64,000 nt of DNA from Flavobacteriales bacterium. Its GTDB lineage: Bacteria; Bacteroidota; Bacteroidia; Flavobacteriales_D; Crocinitomicaceae. Positions 44,715 to 53,511 of this stretch are shown in pieces. The stretch's first letter is position 1; each line of letters starts with the position of its first letter. The position numbers were made by a program, and so were the translations under genes. The stretch spans positions 19,232-83,231 of the forward strand of contig JAKSBJ010000172.1 of the NCBI GenBank assembly GCA_022361195.1, given 5' to 3'. The notes beneath the pieces are model-generated. The model was not told where the DNA came from. It saw only the letters and a list, made by a program, of their open reading frames with translations, and made no database searches.

Positions 44715-45200
44715 ATGATTCGCCCGGTAAAATCATCTGACGTTCGTGATTTAGTTGAGATTTACAACTATTACATTCTGGAGACAACTTCAACCTTGGA
44801 AAATGAGCCTTTAACAGTGTCTGACTTTGCTGAACGAATCAAGGGAATTTGCTGCAATTTTCCTTTTATTGTCCTGGAAGAAGATGGTAACATTTTGGGA
44901 TACGCTTATGCCAATTCCTTTCGAAAACGTTATGGTTACCGCTTCACCGTTGAGACATCAGTTTATGTACACAAAGATCATTTCCGGAAAAAAATTGGTC
45001 ATCAATTGTATGCACAACTCATTGAACAAATTAAAGAAAAAGGATTTCACCGAGCTGTTGGAGTTTTAACACTCCCCAATCCCGAATCGGTAGCATTCCA
45101 CGAAAAATTTGGTTTCACTCTTGCAGGGGAATTTCATCATGCCGGTCGCAAATTTGACCAATGGCATAACGTCGGTTTTTGGGAACTCAAACTGAAATAA
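44715..45200 (+). CDS. GNAT acetyltransferase, phosphinothricin acetyltransferase-like
   Basis: A 161-residue enzyme with the whole GNAT fold: IRPVKSSDVRDLVEIYNYYI at the start, the acetyl-CoA loop VYVHKDHFRKKIGHQLYAQL, and the C-terminal NPESVAFHEKFGFTLAGEFHHAGRKFDQW. The strings ETTSTLENEP and AYANSFRKRYGYRFTVETSVYV are typical of the Pat/MddA (L-methionine sulfoximine or phosphinothricin N-acetyltransferase) branch. It acetylates a small amine in the cytoplasm; the natural substrate is not known. It converges on the trypsin-like gene over a shared terminator. Confidence 0.93.
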   Translation: MIRPVKSSDVRDLVEIYNYYILETTSTLENEPLTVSDFAERIKGICCNFPFIVLEEDGNILGYAYANSFRKRYGYRFTVETSVYVHKDHFRKKIGHQLYAQLIEQIKEKGFHRAVGVLTLPNPESVAFHEKFGFTLAGEFHHAGRKFDQWHNVGFWELKLK

Positions 45201-45202
45201 AA

Positions 45203-45225
45203 AAGAGGAACCAAAGGCTCCTCTT
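45203..45225. terminator. Bidirectional terminator between converging genes
   Basis: AAGAGGA (45203-45209) pairs with TCCTCTT (45219-45225), the stem extending by a further CC/GG after a mismatch, with a three-base AAA loop. A and T runs flank it on both sides. It lies between two converging stops (45200 and 45250). Confidence 0.75.
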
Positions 45226-45249
45226 CTTCTTCAGATATCAATTATTAAT

Positions 45250-46335
45250 TTAATTTTCGGCCATTAACATACCGTAAGTATCGGCCAAATAATTATCGTA
45301 ATCATCTGCTTTTTTGAACAGCTCTTCAAAGATGATTTTTCCTGTCTCTTCATTCAGATCATCCTCGTACATAATGGTTCCCAAAACAATGTTTTGACGA
45401 TCAACGCAAAATGTCATACTCTCCAAATTATAATTTTCGCGAAGCATATATTCATACAACGGTCCAATATTATCTTTTGGTAAAGAACCTAAAACGGCAT
45501 CCGCATAAATAAAACGATCTTTGGTGTTATAAGTAATTTTCACCAAAGCACTTCCTTCTTCAATATCCCATCCGGTTTTTCCAACTCGTGAAAGCTGTAC
45601 ATCCTTACCAATGGCCGTTAAAATGTTCTCAATCCTTGCCGAAGTTCCTTCAGGAACATAAGGTCTTGAATTAAATTCAGAAGCATCAAACTTGGCCCCA
45701 CAACTAGGACAGTATCCATCTTGTAAAGTGGCTTCCGTAATAATATTGGTACATGAAGGACATTTAGATGCTCGCTCTCCCCTTCCCTTTTCTTCATACT
45801 CTCTTAAAATAGAAGATAAACGAGAAGACGGAAGTGCAAAACCAAGACTCTCTCCATCTCGATAAATAAACGTATTAACACCTACTACTTCTCCCCCTTC
45901 ATTAATTAAAGGTCCTCCACTATTTCCAGGATTAATTGCTGCATCAACCTGAATGTAATCTACATTGTTAAACTTTCGCTCAGCCTTAGATACAATTCCC
46001 TGAGTGGCAGTAAAACGCAACCCTAATGGGTGACCAATAGCAATGATTTTTTCTCCTGCCTCAACTAAATTCTCTGAAATAGCAACCTGTGCTGTTACAT
46101 TAAAACTGTCTGGAATTCTTAAAAAAGCAATGTCATTTAAGGAATCCGTATAAATAACATCTGTCATGGATTTTTTAAAGTTCTCTCCACGCACCACTAC
46201 TTTTTCACTTCCTTGAATTACATGACGATTGGTAACAATTAAATTCAGGTTTTTAACAATAAAACCACTTCCCGACCCACCAGGTGTGTGAATCTGGACA
46301 ATAATATCTTTATAACTACTAATAATGTCTTTCAT
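45250..46335 (-). CDS. Cytoplasmic trypsin-like (S1C/HtrA) protease with zinc ribbon and YbjN-like domain
   Basis: A 361-residue protein without a signal peptide. Residues 1-180 are a trypsin-fold protease of the HtrA type with triad His38 (TNRHV), Asp68 (LNDIAFL) and Ser139 (PGNSGGP). A zinc ribbon follows, with Cys192, Cys195, Cys209 and Cys212 (CPSC...CPSCG). The last 130 residues resemble the YbjN/type III chaperone-like fold (IYADAVLGSLPKDNIGPLYEYMLREN). No PDZ domain is present. HtrA-type proteases are usually periplasmic; here both the lack of a signal and the zinc ribbon point to the cytoplasm. It lies 2 bases after the YbjN-like gene, so the two are one unit. Confidence 0.85.
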   Translation of the reverse strand: MKDIISSYKDIIVQIHTPGGSGSGFIVKNLNLIVTNRHVIQGSEKVVVRGENFKKSMTDVIYTDSLNDIAFLRIPDSFNVTAQVAISENLVEAGEKIIAIGHPLGLRFTATQGIVSKAERKFNNVDYIQVDAAINPGNSGGPLINEGGEVVGVNTFIYRDGESLGFALPSSRLSSILREYEEKGRGERASKCPSCTNIITEATLQDGYCPSCGAKFDASEFNSRPYVPEGTSARIENILTAIGKDVQLSRVGKTGWDIEEGSALVKITYNTKDRFIYADAVLGSLPKDNIGPLYEYMLRENYNLESMTFCVDRQNIVLGTIMYEDDLNEETGKIIFEELFKKADDYDNYLADTYGMLMAEN

Positions 46336-46337
46336 GA

Positions 46338-47693
46338 CTAATTTTTTCTAAGGTTCAACTTATCCATTTCCACAATCATTGAATCGATAAAACTGCTCAC
46401 GCTGTTAAATCGTAATCCCGATGTATTTAAACCGATATAAGGGTAATCTTTTTTAGCATTGGCAATAATTCGATTCACTTCTTTCGTGATTTCAGAATTA
46501 TTCAACGAACCGTCTGCCTTTAAAAACTGTGCCTTTGATCCAAAAGATTTGTAGTAATCAGGATTTATAAGGTGAATGCACAAGTTCAATAAATCACTCA
46601 TTGGATAGATCATCCCCATATTAAAGAAGGCATAAGTAATCATGTAACTGTAAATAGACTCCACAATTTTTGGATAGCCATTATCGCGGTACCATCCCAC
46701 TTTTTCTCTCTCTTTAAAAAAGAAGTCCATAACATACTTATGGGACTCAGGGCGAGCAATAGCAAAGGTGGCTTTAATATCATACAAACCTTCCAAAACC
46801 TCTTCTTTTGGCCAGGCCATAATCTTATCAAACTCCTCTACAATTCGTTTATTCTTTTCTTTCGTGGATAAATCATCCTTAGCAAAGAACATATGTTGAA
46901 TTTTTTCCAAAGAGTCTGTCAAATTACCTTGTGGCAAAATCAAAAAGTCAATAGTATAGCTCAAGTTCAATAACAAAAAGGCTATTCCACCCGACATTTG
47001 ATCGGCATCCAATTTGGCAATTTCAGCTTCGGTATCCCGAACTAATTGCAACATGTAGTTATAACGTACTTCTTGTAAACCTTCATCCAAAGGAATAATC
47101 TCCTCGGTATCTATCTCCTTTAAAGAAGAGAATTCTGCAATTAACAAATCATCTTGCTGATCAGCTTTTTTAGCTAACTCCTTTAAAGCATCATACAATT
47201 TATTGGGAGAGGCATCCAAAGCATGAGATGAGAATTTCATGCAAAGTACATTATCCTTAAGTGCAAATTTGGAATACTTTAATCCGTAATTCAAAGACAT
47301 TAGCTTTCGCATTACCGGTAAACTCACCGACTCCATGGTAACCAAATTAGCCTCTGCTGCAAACTTATCCTTATCTGCAGTTCCGCGAATAACCTTTGAC
47401 CCTTGAATAATCTCAAAACTGACCACATCTCCATTTCGGTTAACTCTGACATTATCCGTTTGGGTATCTCTCAAATAAAATAAAAAGGCTTCAAAAGAAT
47501 CAACATAAGCTTTTGCCTTGAACTTGTCTAAAGACTCATTCCAATATTTTACCTGTTCTTTGGTTTTGTTACAATCGGTGTAGCGACCGAATTTGATGGC
47601 AGAAGAAGATTTTTTTCCTGCTGCAGTTTCAGCTGCAACCGAATCAATACTTTGAGTCTCTTCGCCTCCAAAAAGTTTTTTGAAGAATGACAT
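46338..47693 (-). CDS. YbjN-like cytoplasmic protein, first partner of the protease
   Basis: A 451-residue soluble protein with no signal peptide. It begins with a short MSFFKKLFGG segment, common in cytoplasmic stress or tellurite-type proteins. Residues about 60-195 resemble the YbjN/chaperone-like fold also seen at the end of the neighbouring protease (FYLRDTQTDNVRVNRNGDVVSFEII). The remaining 250 residues are helical and not recognised. A shared fold between two adjacent genes suggests the proteins bind each other, this one perhaps holding or guiding the protease. Inference only. Confidence 0.65.
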   Translation of the reverse strand: MSFFKKLFGGEETQSIDSVAAETAAGKKSSSAIKFGRYTDCNKTKEQVKYWNESLDKFKAKAYVDSFEAFLFYLRDTQTDNVRVNRNGDVVSFEIIQGSKVIRGTADKDKFAAEANLVTMESVSLPVMRKLMSLNYGLKYSKFALKDNVLCMKFSSHALDASPNKLYDALKELAKKADQQDDLLIAEFSSLKEIDTEEIIPLDEGLQEVRYNYMLQLVRDTEAEIAKLDADQMSGGIAFLLLNLSYTIDFLILPQGNLTDSLEKIQHMFFAKDDLSTKEKNKRIVEEFDKIMAWPKEEVLEGLYDIKATFAIARPESHKYVMDFFFKEREKVGWYRDNGYPKIVESIYSYMITYAFFNMGMIYPMSDLLNLCIHLINPDYYKSFGSKAQFLKADGSLNNSEITKEVNRIIANAKKDYPYIGLNTSGLRFNSVSSFIDSMIVEMDKLNLRKN

Positions 47694-47822
47694 ATGTTTA
47701 TATAAATTTAGAATATCGAATATAAGAATATCCCATTATATAATAAAGCCGCTAACTACTTTCTTAGCAAAGATTTAATCGGTACAAGCTAAAGTGCTTT
47801 TTAGGCCAGTAAAAGCGCTTTC

Positions 47823-48638
47823 TTAGTCAAGACTTTTAACAAAATCACGTACTAAATGATGATTTTCGAACAGATACGTCATCGCATCTTTCTTGAGATT
47901 AAAAATATTAGTTGGATTAGCATTTTGCATGTCATCCTGAGCAAACTGAAGAACAGGATCAAAACGAAAATAATGAAATCCTTTTTTTACTGAAAGACGA
48001 CTCATTAGCTCATGCGTTTGAACCACTTGTTTTTCAATATCATCCTCTACTCTCAAAATACCACAACCCAAACTCAAAACCACTAAATTTTCGTCCAATT
48101 CCAAACCTTCTACTGCCAACATTGCTGGATTTTTAGCCACCACAAAACCATCTACAAATTCTCTATCTCCAATCTTTACCGTTGGAAAAATAGTAGGCAC
48201 GGCACAACTAGCCTTTACGGCTTCTCTCAGCAAAACTGTCTGCAAAGAATTAAAGACATAAGGTTTCAACGTATCCGTGCTGCAAGCAACGAGATTAAGC
48301 ATGGAATAATTCGCTAGCTGTAAATCTCCAAAATTGTAATCAATTAGTTTATTAAATGCCCTTGCAGGATGTTCTGTGCCATTCGGATTTAAAGCTGTAT
48401 CAGATCGGAATTCGTATAAATCCAGAATTTTTTGAATGCGGTGAATAAAAAGAGGATCTTCCTGAACATTCAAACCAGCACCTATTACTGAACCGGTTGA
48501 AGTTCCCCACCATTGAGGATGATACTCATTCAGATTTTTATTCAGCATTAGCTGAATTTCTCTTAAAATAACTAATGGAATAACTCCTCGGATTCCTCCG
48601 CCATCAATAGATATGATTAATCGTTTTCCCTGCAACAC
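47823..48638 (-). CDS. Patatin-like phospholipase
   Basis: A 271-residue lipid hydrolase with a GTG start. All three patatin motifs are in place: the oxyanion loop DGGGIRG (12-18), the nucleophile Ser47 in GTSTGS, and the catalytic Asp163 in FVDGF. It lacks a signal peptide, so it acts in the cytoplasm or on the inner face of the membrane. Patatins serve in lipid turnover, and also as membrane-degrading effectors in defence systems (CapV in CBASS is a relative); no cyclase gene is present here. It is transcribed toward the YbjN-like/protease pair, 129 bases away, and may share their transcript. Confidence 0.93.
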   Translation of the reverse strand: MLQGKRLIISIDGGGIRGVIPLVILREIQLMLNKNLNEYHPQWWGTSTGSVIGAGLNVQEDPLFIHRIQKILDLYEFRSDTALNPNGTEHPARAFNKLIDYNFGDLQLANYSMLNLVACSTDTLKPYVFNSLQTVLLREAVKASCAVPTIFPTVKIGDREFVDGFVVAKNPAMLAVEGLELDENLVVLSLGCGILRVEDDIEKQVVQTHELMSRLSVKKGFHYFRFDPVLQFAQDDMQNANPTNIFNLKKDAMTYLFENHHLVRDFVKSLD

Positions 48639-48685
48639 TCTTTTTAAGATACAAAAAAAGAGGGTTCAAGTCAAGTAAAGAAAAC

Positions 48686-49615
48686 CTATCGAACTCGTAA
48701 TACCTGGCCAATATGCAAGATATCAGTCTCTTTCATTCCATTTAAACGACAAAGAGAGGAAACAGATGTTCCGTACATTCGGGCAATTTTACCCAGTGTA
48801 TCTCCGCTACGAATTTTGTGAGATGAAGATGATTTGTCATAAGAACCTGAGTGGTATACTGTCGCAGAACTTCCAGGCCTAAAAATTCCTCTGTGTACCA
48901 AAAGATTATCCTTTACATCCTCTTGCTTAAAGTCAAAAATTAGCTCCGGATTAATTGGATTATCATAAAAACGAACCTCAAAGTGCAAATGTGATCCTGT
49001 TGAACGTCCTGTATTTCCACCAAGAGCAATTGGATCTCCAGCTTTCACTTCCTGATTAGGAGCTGCCAATAACTTTGAAGCGTGACCATAATACGTTTCC
49101 AAACCATTGTAATGACGAATAATAATGAGGTTCCCAAAACCTTTATGATGAAATTGTGAATACCTTACTTTTCCGTCAAAAGCAGCATAAATCGTATCAC
49201 CAGTCTCCAAATCGATATCTACTCCATTGTGATTTCGTCCTCTTCGATAACCGTATTTAGATGTCATTCTTCCTTTAAACGGAATAGCAAATCCCATATG
49301 GGCAGTATCCAATACACAAAGCCAAAGTGTATCCTCAATTTCGTTTACCTCATTGGTAGTACAGGTAATTGTACTATTATGATCCCATTTAGTTTTAAAG
49401 CCATAGGTGCTGTCCGAACTTACCATTTCGTGAATAGCATCATTCATAACTCCATCAAACTCGTCCTCTCCCAAAAAGGCCCATGTTCTGTTCGGATAAA
49501 TTAACATGGTTCCATTTGCCGTCTCAACGGTATCTATTGGCAATAAACAAGGTACCTGCGCAATCGAGCTACTGTTCAAAAGAAACAGTACAGCAATCAA
49601 AAGAAATTTTCTCAT
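48686..49615 (-). CDS. M23 peptidoglycan endopeptidase with LysM
   Basis: A 309-residue secreted protein. I start it at the ATG at 49615, which gives the signal peptide MRKFLLIAVLFLLNSSSIAQ; a GTG eight codons upstream is open too. The LytM/M23 catalytic domain (about 112-225) has zinc ligands His129 and Asp133 (RNHNGVDID) and the HxH pair His209/His211 (GSHLHFEV). A LysM domain at the C-terminus (about 262-308, HKIRSGDTLGKIARMYG) binds glycan. It cuts peptide cross-links in the periplasm, as in cell separation. Confidence 0.94.
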   Translation of the reverse strand: MRKFLLIAVLFLLNSSSIAQVPCLLPIDTVETANGTMLIYPNRTWAFLGEDEFDGVMNDAIHEMVSSDSTYGFKTKWDHNSTITCTTNEVNEIEDTLWLCVLDTAHMGFAIPFKGRMTSKYGYRRGRNHNGVDIDLETGDTIYAAFDGKVRYSQFHHKGFGNLIIIRHYNGLETYYGHASKLLAAPNQEVKAGDPIALGGNTGRSTGSHLHFEVRFYDNPINPELIFDFKQEDVKDNLLVHRGIFRPGSSATVYHSGSYDKSSSSHKIRSGDTLGKIARMYGTSVSSLCRLNGMKETDILHIGQVLRVR

Positions 49616-49763
49616 GGTTTCCGTGGTGTTTAGCGCCACAAAAATAGGCCTTTTAACTTATATTCTGATCTTCACAGTCTTTCTTATTTAACATTTAACA
49701 GTTATTAACCTCTGAAAAAAAGAAAATTACCAGCTAATATTCGGTCACTCTTTAGAAATGACG

Positions 49764-49771
49764 TATCTTTG
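49764..49771 (+). promoter_or_regulatory. -7 promoter element of the helicase operon (TATCTTTG)
   Basis: A TAnnTTTG match that places the start of transcription about 125 bases before the DEAD-box ATG, so the transcript has an unusually long leader for this window. Confidence 0.6.
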
Positions 49772-49901
49772 CATCGTTTTTTCCTATTTCGATGAATAAA
49801 TCGTACAAATAGGAGCGCACGCCTGAGATGATTCGATGTCCGTAATTTGAGTTTTAGTTCCGGATCGCCTTAGGCCACTGGGACTAAATATAAATTTTGA
49901 T
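49772..49901 (+). other. Long 5' leader of the DEAD-box helicase gene
   Basis: About 130 bases without an ORF of note, richer in G and C than other gaps here (for example around 49822-49882). Helicases of the DeaD/CsdA group are often cold-induced through their leaders, so a regulatory RNA structure is possible. I could not establish a definite fold. Confidence 0.4.
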
Positions 49902-51617
49902 ATGACATTTAACGAATTAGGGTTGAAGGATTCTATCCTTTCAGCCATTGGGGACTTAGGTTATGAAAAACCTACTCCCATTCAACAAGAGGCAATTCCT
50001 TTCCTCATCGAAAATCAAGGAGATCTTGTTGGTTTAGCATCAACCGGAACCGGAAAAACAGCCGCTTTTGGACTTCCGTTATTGAATCAAACAGATGAAA
50101 CGGATCGAATTACACAAGGTTTGGTGATTTGCCCAACCCGTGAATTGTGCATTCAAATTGCCAATGATTTGGAGAATTATTCCAAGAACATTAAAGGTTT
50201 GGATATCATCGCAGTTTATGGTGGATCGGACATCCAAAAACAAATTCGTAAACTGGATAAAGGAGCACAAATTGTTGTTGCTACTCCAGGACGTTTGGTG
50301 GATTTGATTAAGCGTAAAAAAGTACGTTTAAGAAATGTTGATGCAGTGGTTTTGGATGAAGCGGATGAAATGCTCAATATGGGGTTCAAGGAAGACATCG
50401 ACTTTATTTTAGATGAAACCCCAGTTCATAAAAGCGTTTGGTTGTTTTCAGCGACCATGCCTAAAGCAGTTTCTCAAATTGCGAAAAACTACATGGAGTC
50501 GCCATTTGAGATTACGGTTGGGCAAAAGAACGAAGGAAATAAGAACATTGAACACCACTATTATGTGGTAAAAGAAAGAGATCGTTTTGCTGCATTAAAA
50601 GCCATTATTGACTATCATCCTTCTATGTACGGTTTGATTTTTTGCCGAACGCGTAGAGATACAGCCGAAGTAGCTGACAAACTAATGGCTAACGGATACA
50701 ATGCCGAACCTTTACATGGAGATCTTTCTCAGGCACAACGTGACAGGGTAATGGAAAAGTTCCGTCAGCGAACGCTTCAAATTTTGGTTGCGACAGACGT
50801 AGCTGCCCGAGGAATTGATGTGGATGATATTACCCACGTTATTCATCATAAACTACCTGAGGATGTGGAAAACTACACTCACCGTTCGGGTAGAACAGCT
50901 CGTGCAGGACGAAAAGGAGTTTCATTGGCGATTATCAATACCAAGGAAGGTAGAAAGATTAAAACCATTGAGCGCATCATCAAAACCAAATTCCAATCTA
51001 AAGACGTTCCTACCGTTAATGACATTTGTGAGAAACAAGTGGTTAATACAGTGGACAAACTGACCACGGTTGAAGTGGACGAAAAAGCCATTGAAAAACA
51101 CATGGACGTTGCTTTGGAGAAGTTGGAATCTTATACCAAAGAAGATTTAATTAAACGTATTGTTGCAAGCGAGTTCAACCGCTTTAAAAAGTTCTACGAA
51201 AAAGAAGGAAATCTCAATGCCCGTTTATCGGATAAAGGGGGAGACGATTTTGGAAGAGGACGTAGAGGATCATCTAATTCAAATGCTCAGCGTTTTTTCG
51301 TGAATCTTGGTAAAAAAGACGGTTTTAATCAAGGAGCCCTTTTAAGAATTGTTTGCGACTCTTCCGGAATCAATAAATCGTTGGTTGGGAAGATTGATAT
51401 AATGAATAACTTTTCTTTCTTTGACGCCGATAAAAGCTACACCGATGCCATCATAAAAAGCATGCAAAATGTCAACTTTGAAGGTAAGGTATTAAACGTT
51501 GAGAAGACGAATAGTAGCTCGGGAGGAAGAAAAGGTGGCCGCAGATCAAATGAATCTAGAGGCAAAGGAAGAAGAAACTCTTCCAGAAGAAATCAAAAAT
51601 CGAAAAGAAGATATTAA
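49902..51617 (+). CDS. DEAD-box RNA helicase with DbpA-type RNA-binding domain (DeaD/CsdA-like)
   Basis: A 571-residue helicase. Motifs in order: Q motif (PTPIQQEAIPF), I ASTGTGKT (46-53), Ia PTRELC, Ib TPGR, II DEAD (152-155), III SAT, IV LIFCRTRRD, V TDVAARGIDV and VI HRSGRTARAG. After residue about 455 comes the DbpA-type RRM (RFFVNLGKKDGFNQGALLRIVCDSSGI ... SFFDADKSYTDAIIKSMQ), and then an Arg/Gly/Ser-rich tail. This is the DeaD/CsdA arrangement, linked to ribosome assembly and cold adaptation. TypA follows 11 bases later, a fitting partner. Confidence 0.93.
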   Translation: MTFNELGLKDSILSAIGDLGYEKPTPIQQEAIPFLIENQGDLVGLASTGTGKTAAFGLPLLNQTDETDRITQGLVICPTRELCIQIANDLENYSKNIKGLDIIAVYGGSDIQKQIRKLDKGAQIVVATPGRLVDLIKRKKVRLRNVDAVVLDEADEMLNMGFKEDIDFILDETPVHKSVWLFSATMPKAVSQIAKNYMESPFEITVGQKNEGNKNIEHHYYVVKERDRFAALKAIIDYHPSMYGLIFCRTRRDTAEVADKLMANGYNAEPLHGDLSQAQRDRVMEKFRQRTLQILVATDVAARGIDVDDITHVIHHKLPEDVENYTHRSGRTARAGRKGVSLAIINTKEGRKIKTIERIIKTKFQSKDVPTVNDICEKQVVNTVDKLTTVEVDEKAIEKHMDVALEKLESYTKEDLIKRIVASEFNRFKKFYEKEGNLNARLSDKGGDDFGRGRRGSSNSNAQRFFVNLGKKDGFNQGALLRIVCDSSGINKSLVGKIDIMNNFSFFDADKSYTDAIIKSMQNVNFEGKVLNVEKTNSSSGGRKGGRRSNESRGKGRRNSSRRNQKSKRRY

Positions 51618-51628
51618 TATAGACTTAT

Positions 51629-53416
51629 ATGGAAATCAGAAACATAGCCATCATTGCCCACGTTGACCACGGAAAAACAACTTTGGTTGATAGAATGATC
51701 GAATCGGGTGTAAATCCAATTAAAAGTACCGGAGAATTGATCATGGACAGTAATGATCTTGAACGGGAAAGAGGAATTACCATTACCTCTAAAAACGTAT
51801 CTGTTTTTTATAAGAATACGAAAATCAACATCATTGATACCCCAGGTCACTCCGACTTTGGAGGAGAAGTAGAACGTGTTTTGAACATGGCTGATGGGGT
51901 TTGTTTATTGGTAGATGCCTTTGAGGGACCAATGCCACAAACTCGTTTCGTACTTCAAAAAGCATTAGAATTAGGCTTAAAACCATTATTGGTTGTTAAT
52001 AAAGTAGATAAAGATAACTGTACTCCTGACGAGGTTCATGAAAAGGTTTTTGACTTAATGTTTGAGTTGGATGCCAATGAAGAGCAGTTAGAGTTTGAAA
52101 CCGTTTACGGTTCGGCTAAAAATGGTTGGATGAGTAAAGATTGGAAACAGCCAACTGATTCGGTTACTCCACTACTCGATACTATTTTGGACTATTTTCC
52201 TCCGGCTGAATTTGACGAAGGAACTACTCAAATGTTGATTACTTCACTTGATTACTCTTCTTTCGTAGGGCGAATTGCCATTGGAAGATTGGTTAGAGGA
52301 ACCATGAAGCCTAACATGCCTATTCAATTGTCAAAACGAAATGGAGATTTGGAAAAATCTCGTGTAAAAGAAGTATTCGTATTTGATGGCCTTGAAAAAC
52401 GAAAAGTGGAAGAAGTTCAGGTAGGAGATATTTGTGCCGTAACCGGAATTGATGGATTTGAAATTGGAGATACCATTTGTGATTTTGAAAATCCGGATCC
52501 ACTTCCATCTATCGCTATTGATGAGCCTACTATGAGTATGTTGTTCACCATTAACGATTCTCCATTCTTTGGTAAGGAAGGGAAATTTGTCACTTCTCGT
52601 CACATCCATGAACGATTGGAAAAAGAGCTAGAGAAGAACTTAGCACTAAAAGTAGAGCAAGGAGCTTCTGCCGATAAATGGACTGTTTTTGGACGAGGTG
52701 TTATGCACTTGTCGGTTTTATTAGAAACCATGCGTCGTGAGGGATATGAGGTACAAGTTGGACAGCCACAAGTTATTATTAAAGAAATTGATGGCGTTAA
52801 ATGTGAACCTGTTGAGGATTTAACCATTGATTTACCTGAGACCTACTCTGGTACGGCAATTGATGCTGTTACCAAACGAAAAGGTGAAATGGTAAGTATG
52901 GAACCTAAAGGAGAGCGTATGATCTGTAAGTTCACCATTCCTTCGCGAGGATTGATTGGATTGAGAAGTATGCTTTTAACACAAACTGCAGGAGAGGCGA
53001 TTGTAACGCATCGTTTCATTGAGTATCAACCGTTCAAAGGTGAAATTCCACAGCGTTTAAATGGTTCTTTGATCTCTATGGAAAAAGGAAGTAGTATTCC
53101 TTACAGTCTCCATAACCTACAAGAAAGAGGTAAATTCTTCATTCACCCGAACGTGGATATTTATGAAGGACAGGTAATTGGAGAAAACAGTAGAGCGGGT
53201 GATTTGGTGGTTAATGTGACCAAAACCAAAAAGCTAACAAACATGCGTACGAGTGGGTCGGATGAGAAAATGAAAATTGCTCCTCCTATTACCTTTTCGT
53301 TAGAAGAAGCGTTAGAGTATATACAGGAAGATGAATATGTAGAGTTAACTCCAGACAATATTCGTATCCGAAAAATACTTCTAAAAGAAACGGACCGAAA
53401 AAGAGCAGGTAAATAA
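51629..53416 (+). CDS. typA: Ribosome-binding translational GTPase TypA/BipA
   Basis: A 595-residue GTPase. G motifs: AHVDHGKT (10-17), [32 protein letters not shown] and an SA-type G5 (VYGSAKNGW). Domain II and III follow, and the C-terminal part has the TypA-specific stretch with [23 protein letters not shown]. Members act on the 50S subunit in assembly at low temperature and stress. It directly follows the DEAD-box helicase gene, which suggests joint control of ribosome assembly. Confidence 0.96.
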   Translation: MEIRNIAIIAHVDHGKTTLVDRMIESGVNPIKSTGELIMDSNDLERERGITITSKNVSVFYKNTKINIIDTPGHSDFGGEVERVLNMADGVCLLVDAFEGPMPQTRFVLQKALELGLKPLLVVNKVDKDNCTPDEVHEKVFDLMFELDANEEQLEFETVYGSAKNGWMSKDWKQPTDSVTPLLDTILDYFPPAEFDEGTTQMLITSLDYSSFVGRIAIGRLVRGTMKPNMPIQLSKRNGDLEKSRVKEVFVFDGLEKRKVEEVQVGDICAVTGIDGFEIGDTICDFENPDPLPSIAIDEPTMSMLFTINDSPFFGKEGKFVTSRHIHERLEKELEKNLALKVEQGASADKWTVFGRGVMHLSVLLETMRREGYEVQVGQPQVIIKEIDGVKCEPVEDLTIDLPETYSGTAIDAVTKRKGEMVSMEPKGERMICKFTIPSRGLIGLRSMLLTQTAGEAIVTHRFIEYQPFKGEIPQRLNGSLISMEKGSSIPYSLHNLQERGKFFIHPNVDIYEGQVIGENSRAGDLVVNVTKTKKLTNMRTSGSDEKMKIAPPITFSLEEALEYIQEDEYVELTPDNIRIRKILLKETDRKRAGK

Positions 53417-53480
53417 CAAAATGTTCAAAAGCCTGTTAATAACATTAGAGGAGGGCGACTAAAACAGGATTGAATAATTC

Positions 53481-53488
53481 TATTTTTG
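53481..53488 (+). promoter_or_regulatory. -7 promoter element of the TPR-ComA-PopT operon (TATTTTTG)
   Basis: A TAnnTTTG match 24 bases before the ATG at 53512. Confidence 0.6.
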
Positions 53489-53511
53489 TTTGAAGCCACA
53501 AACAAAAAATT

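Noticed and set aside
47823..48638. CBASS defence system around the patatin
   Set aside because: No nucleotidyltransferase (cyclase) gene or CBASS accessory gene is present in the surroundings.
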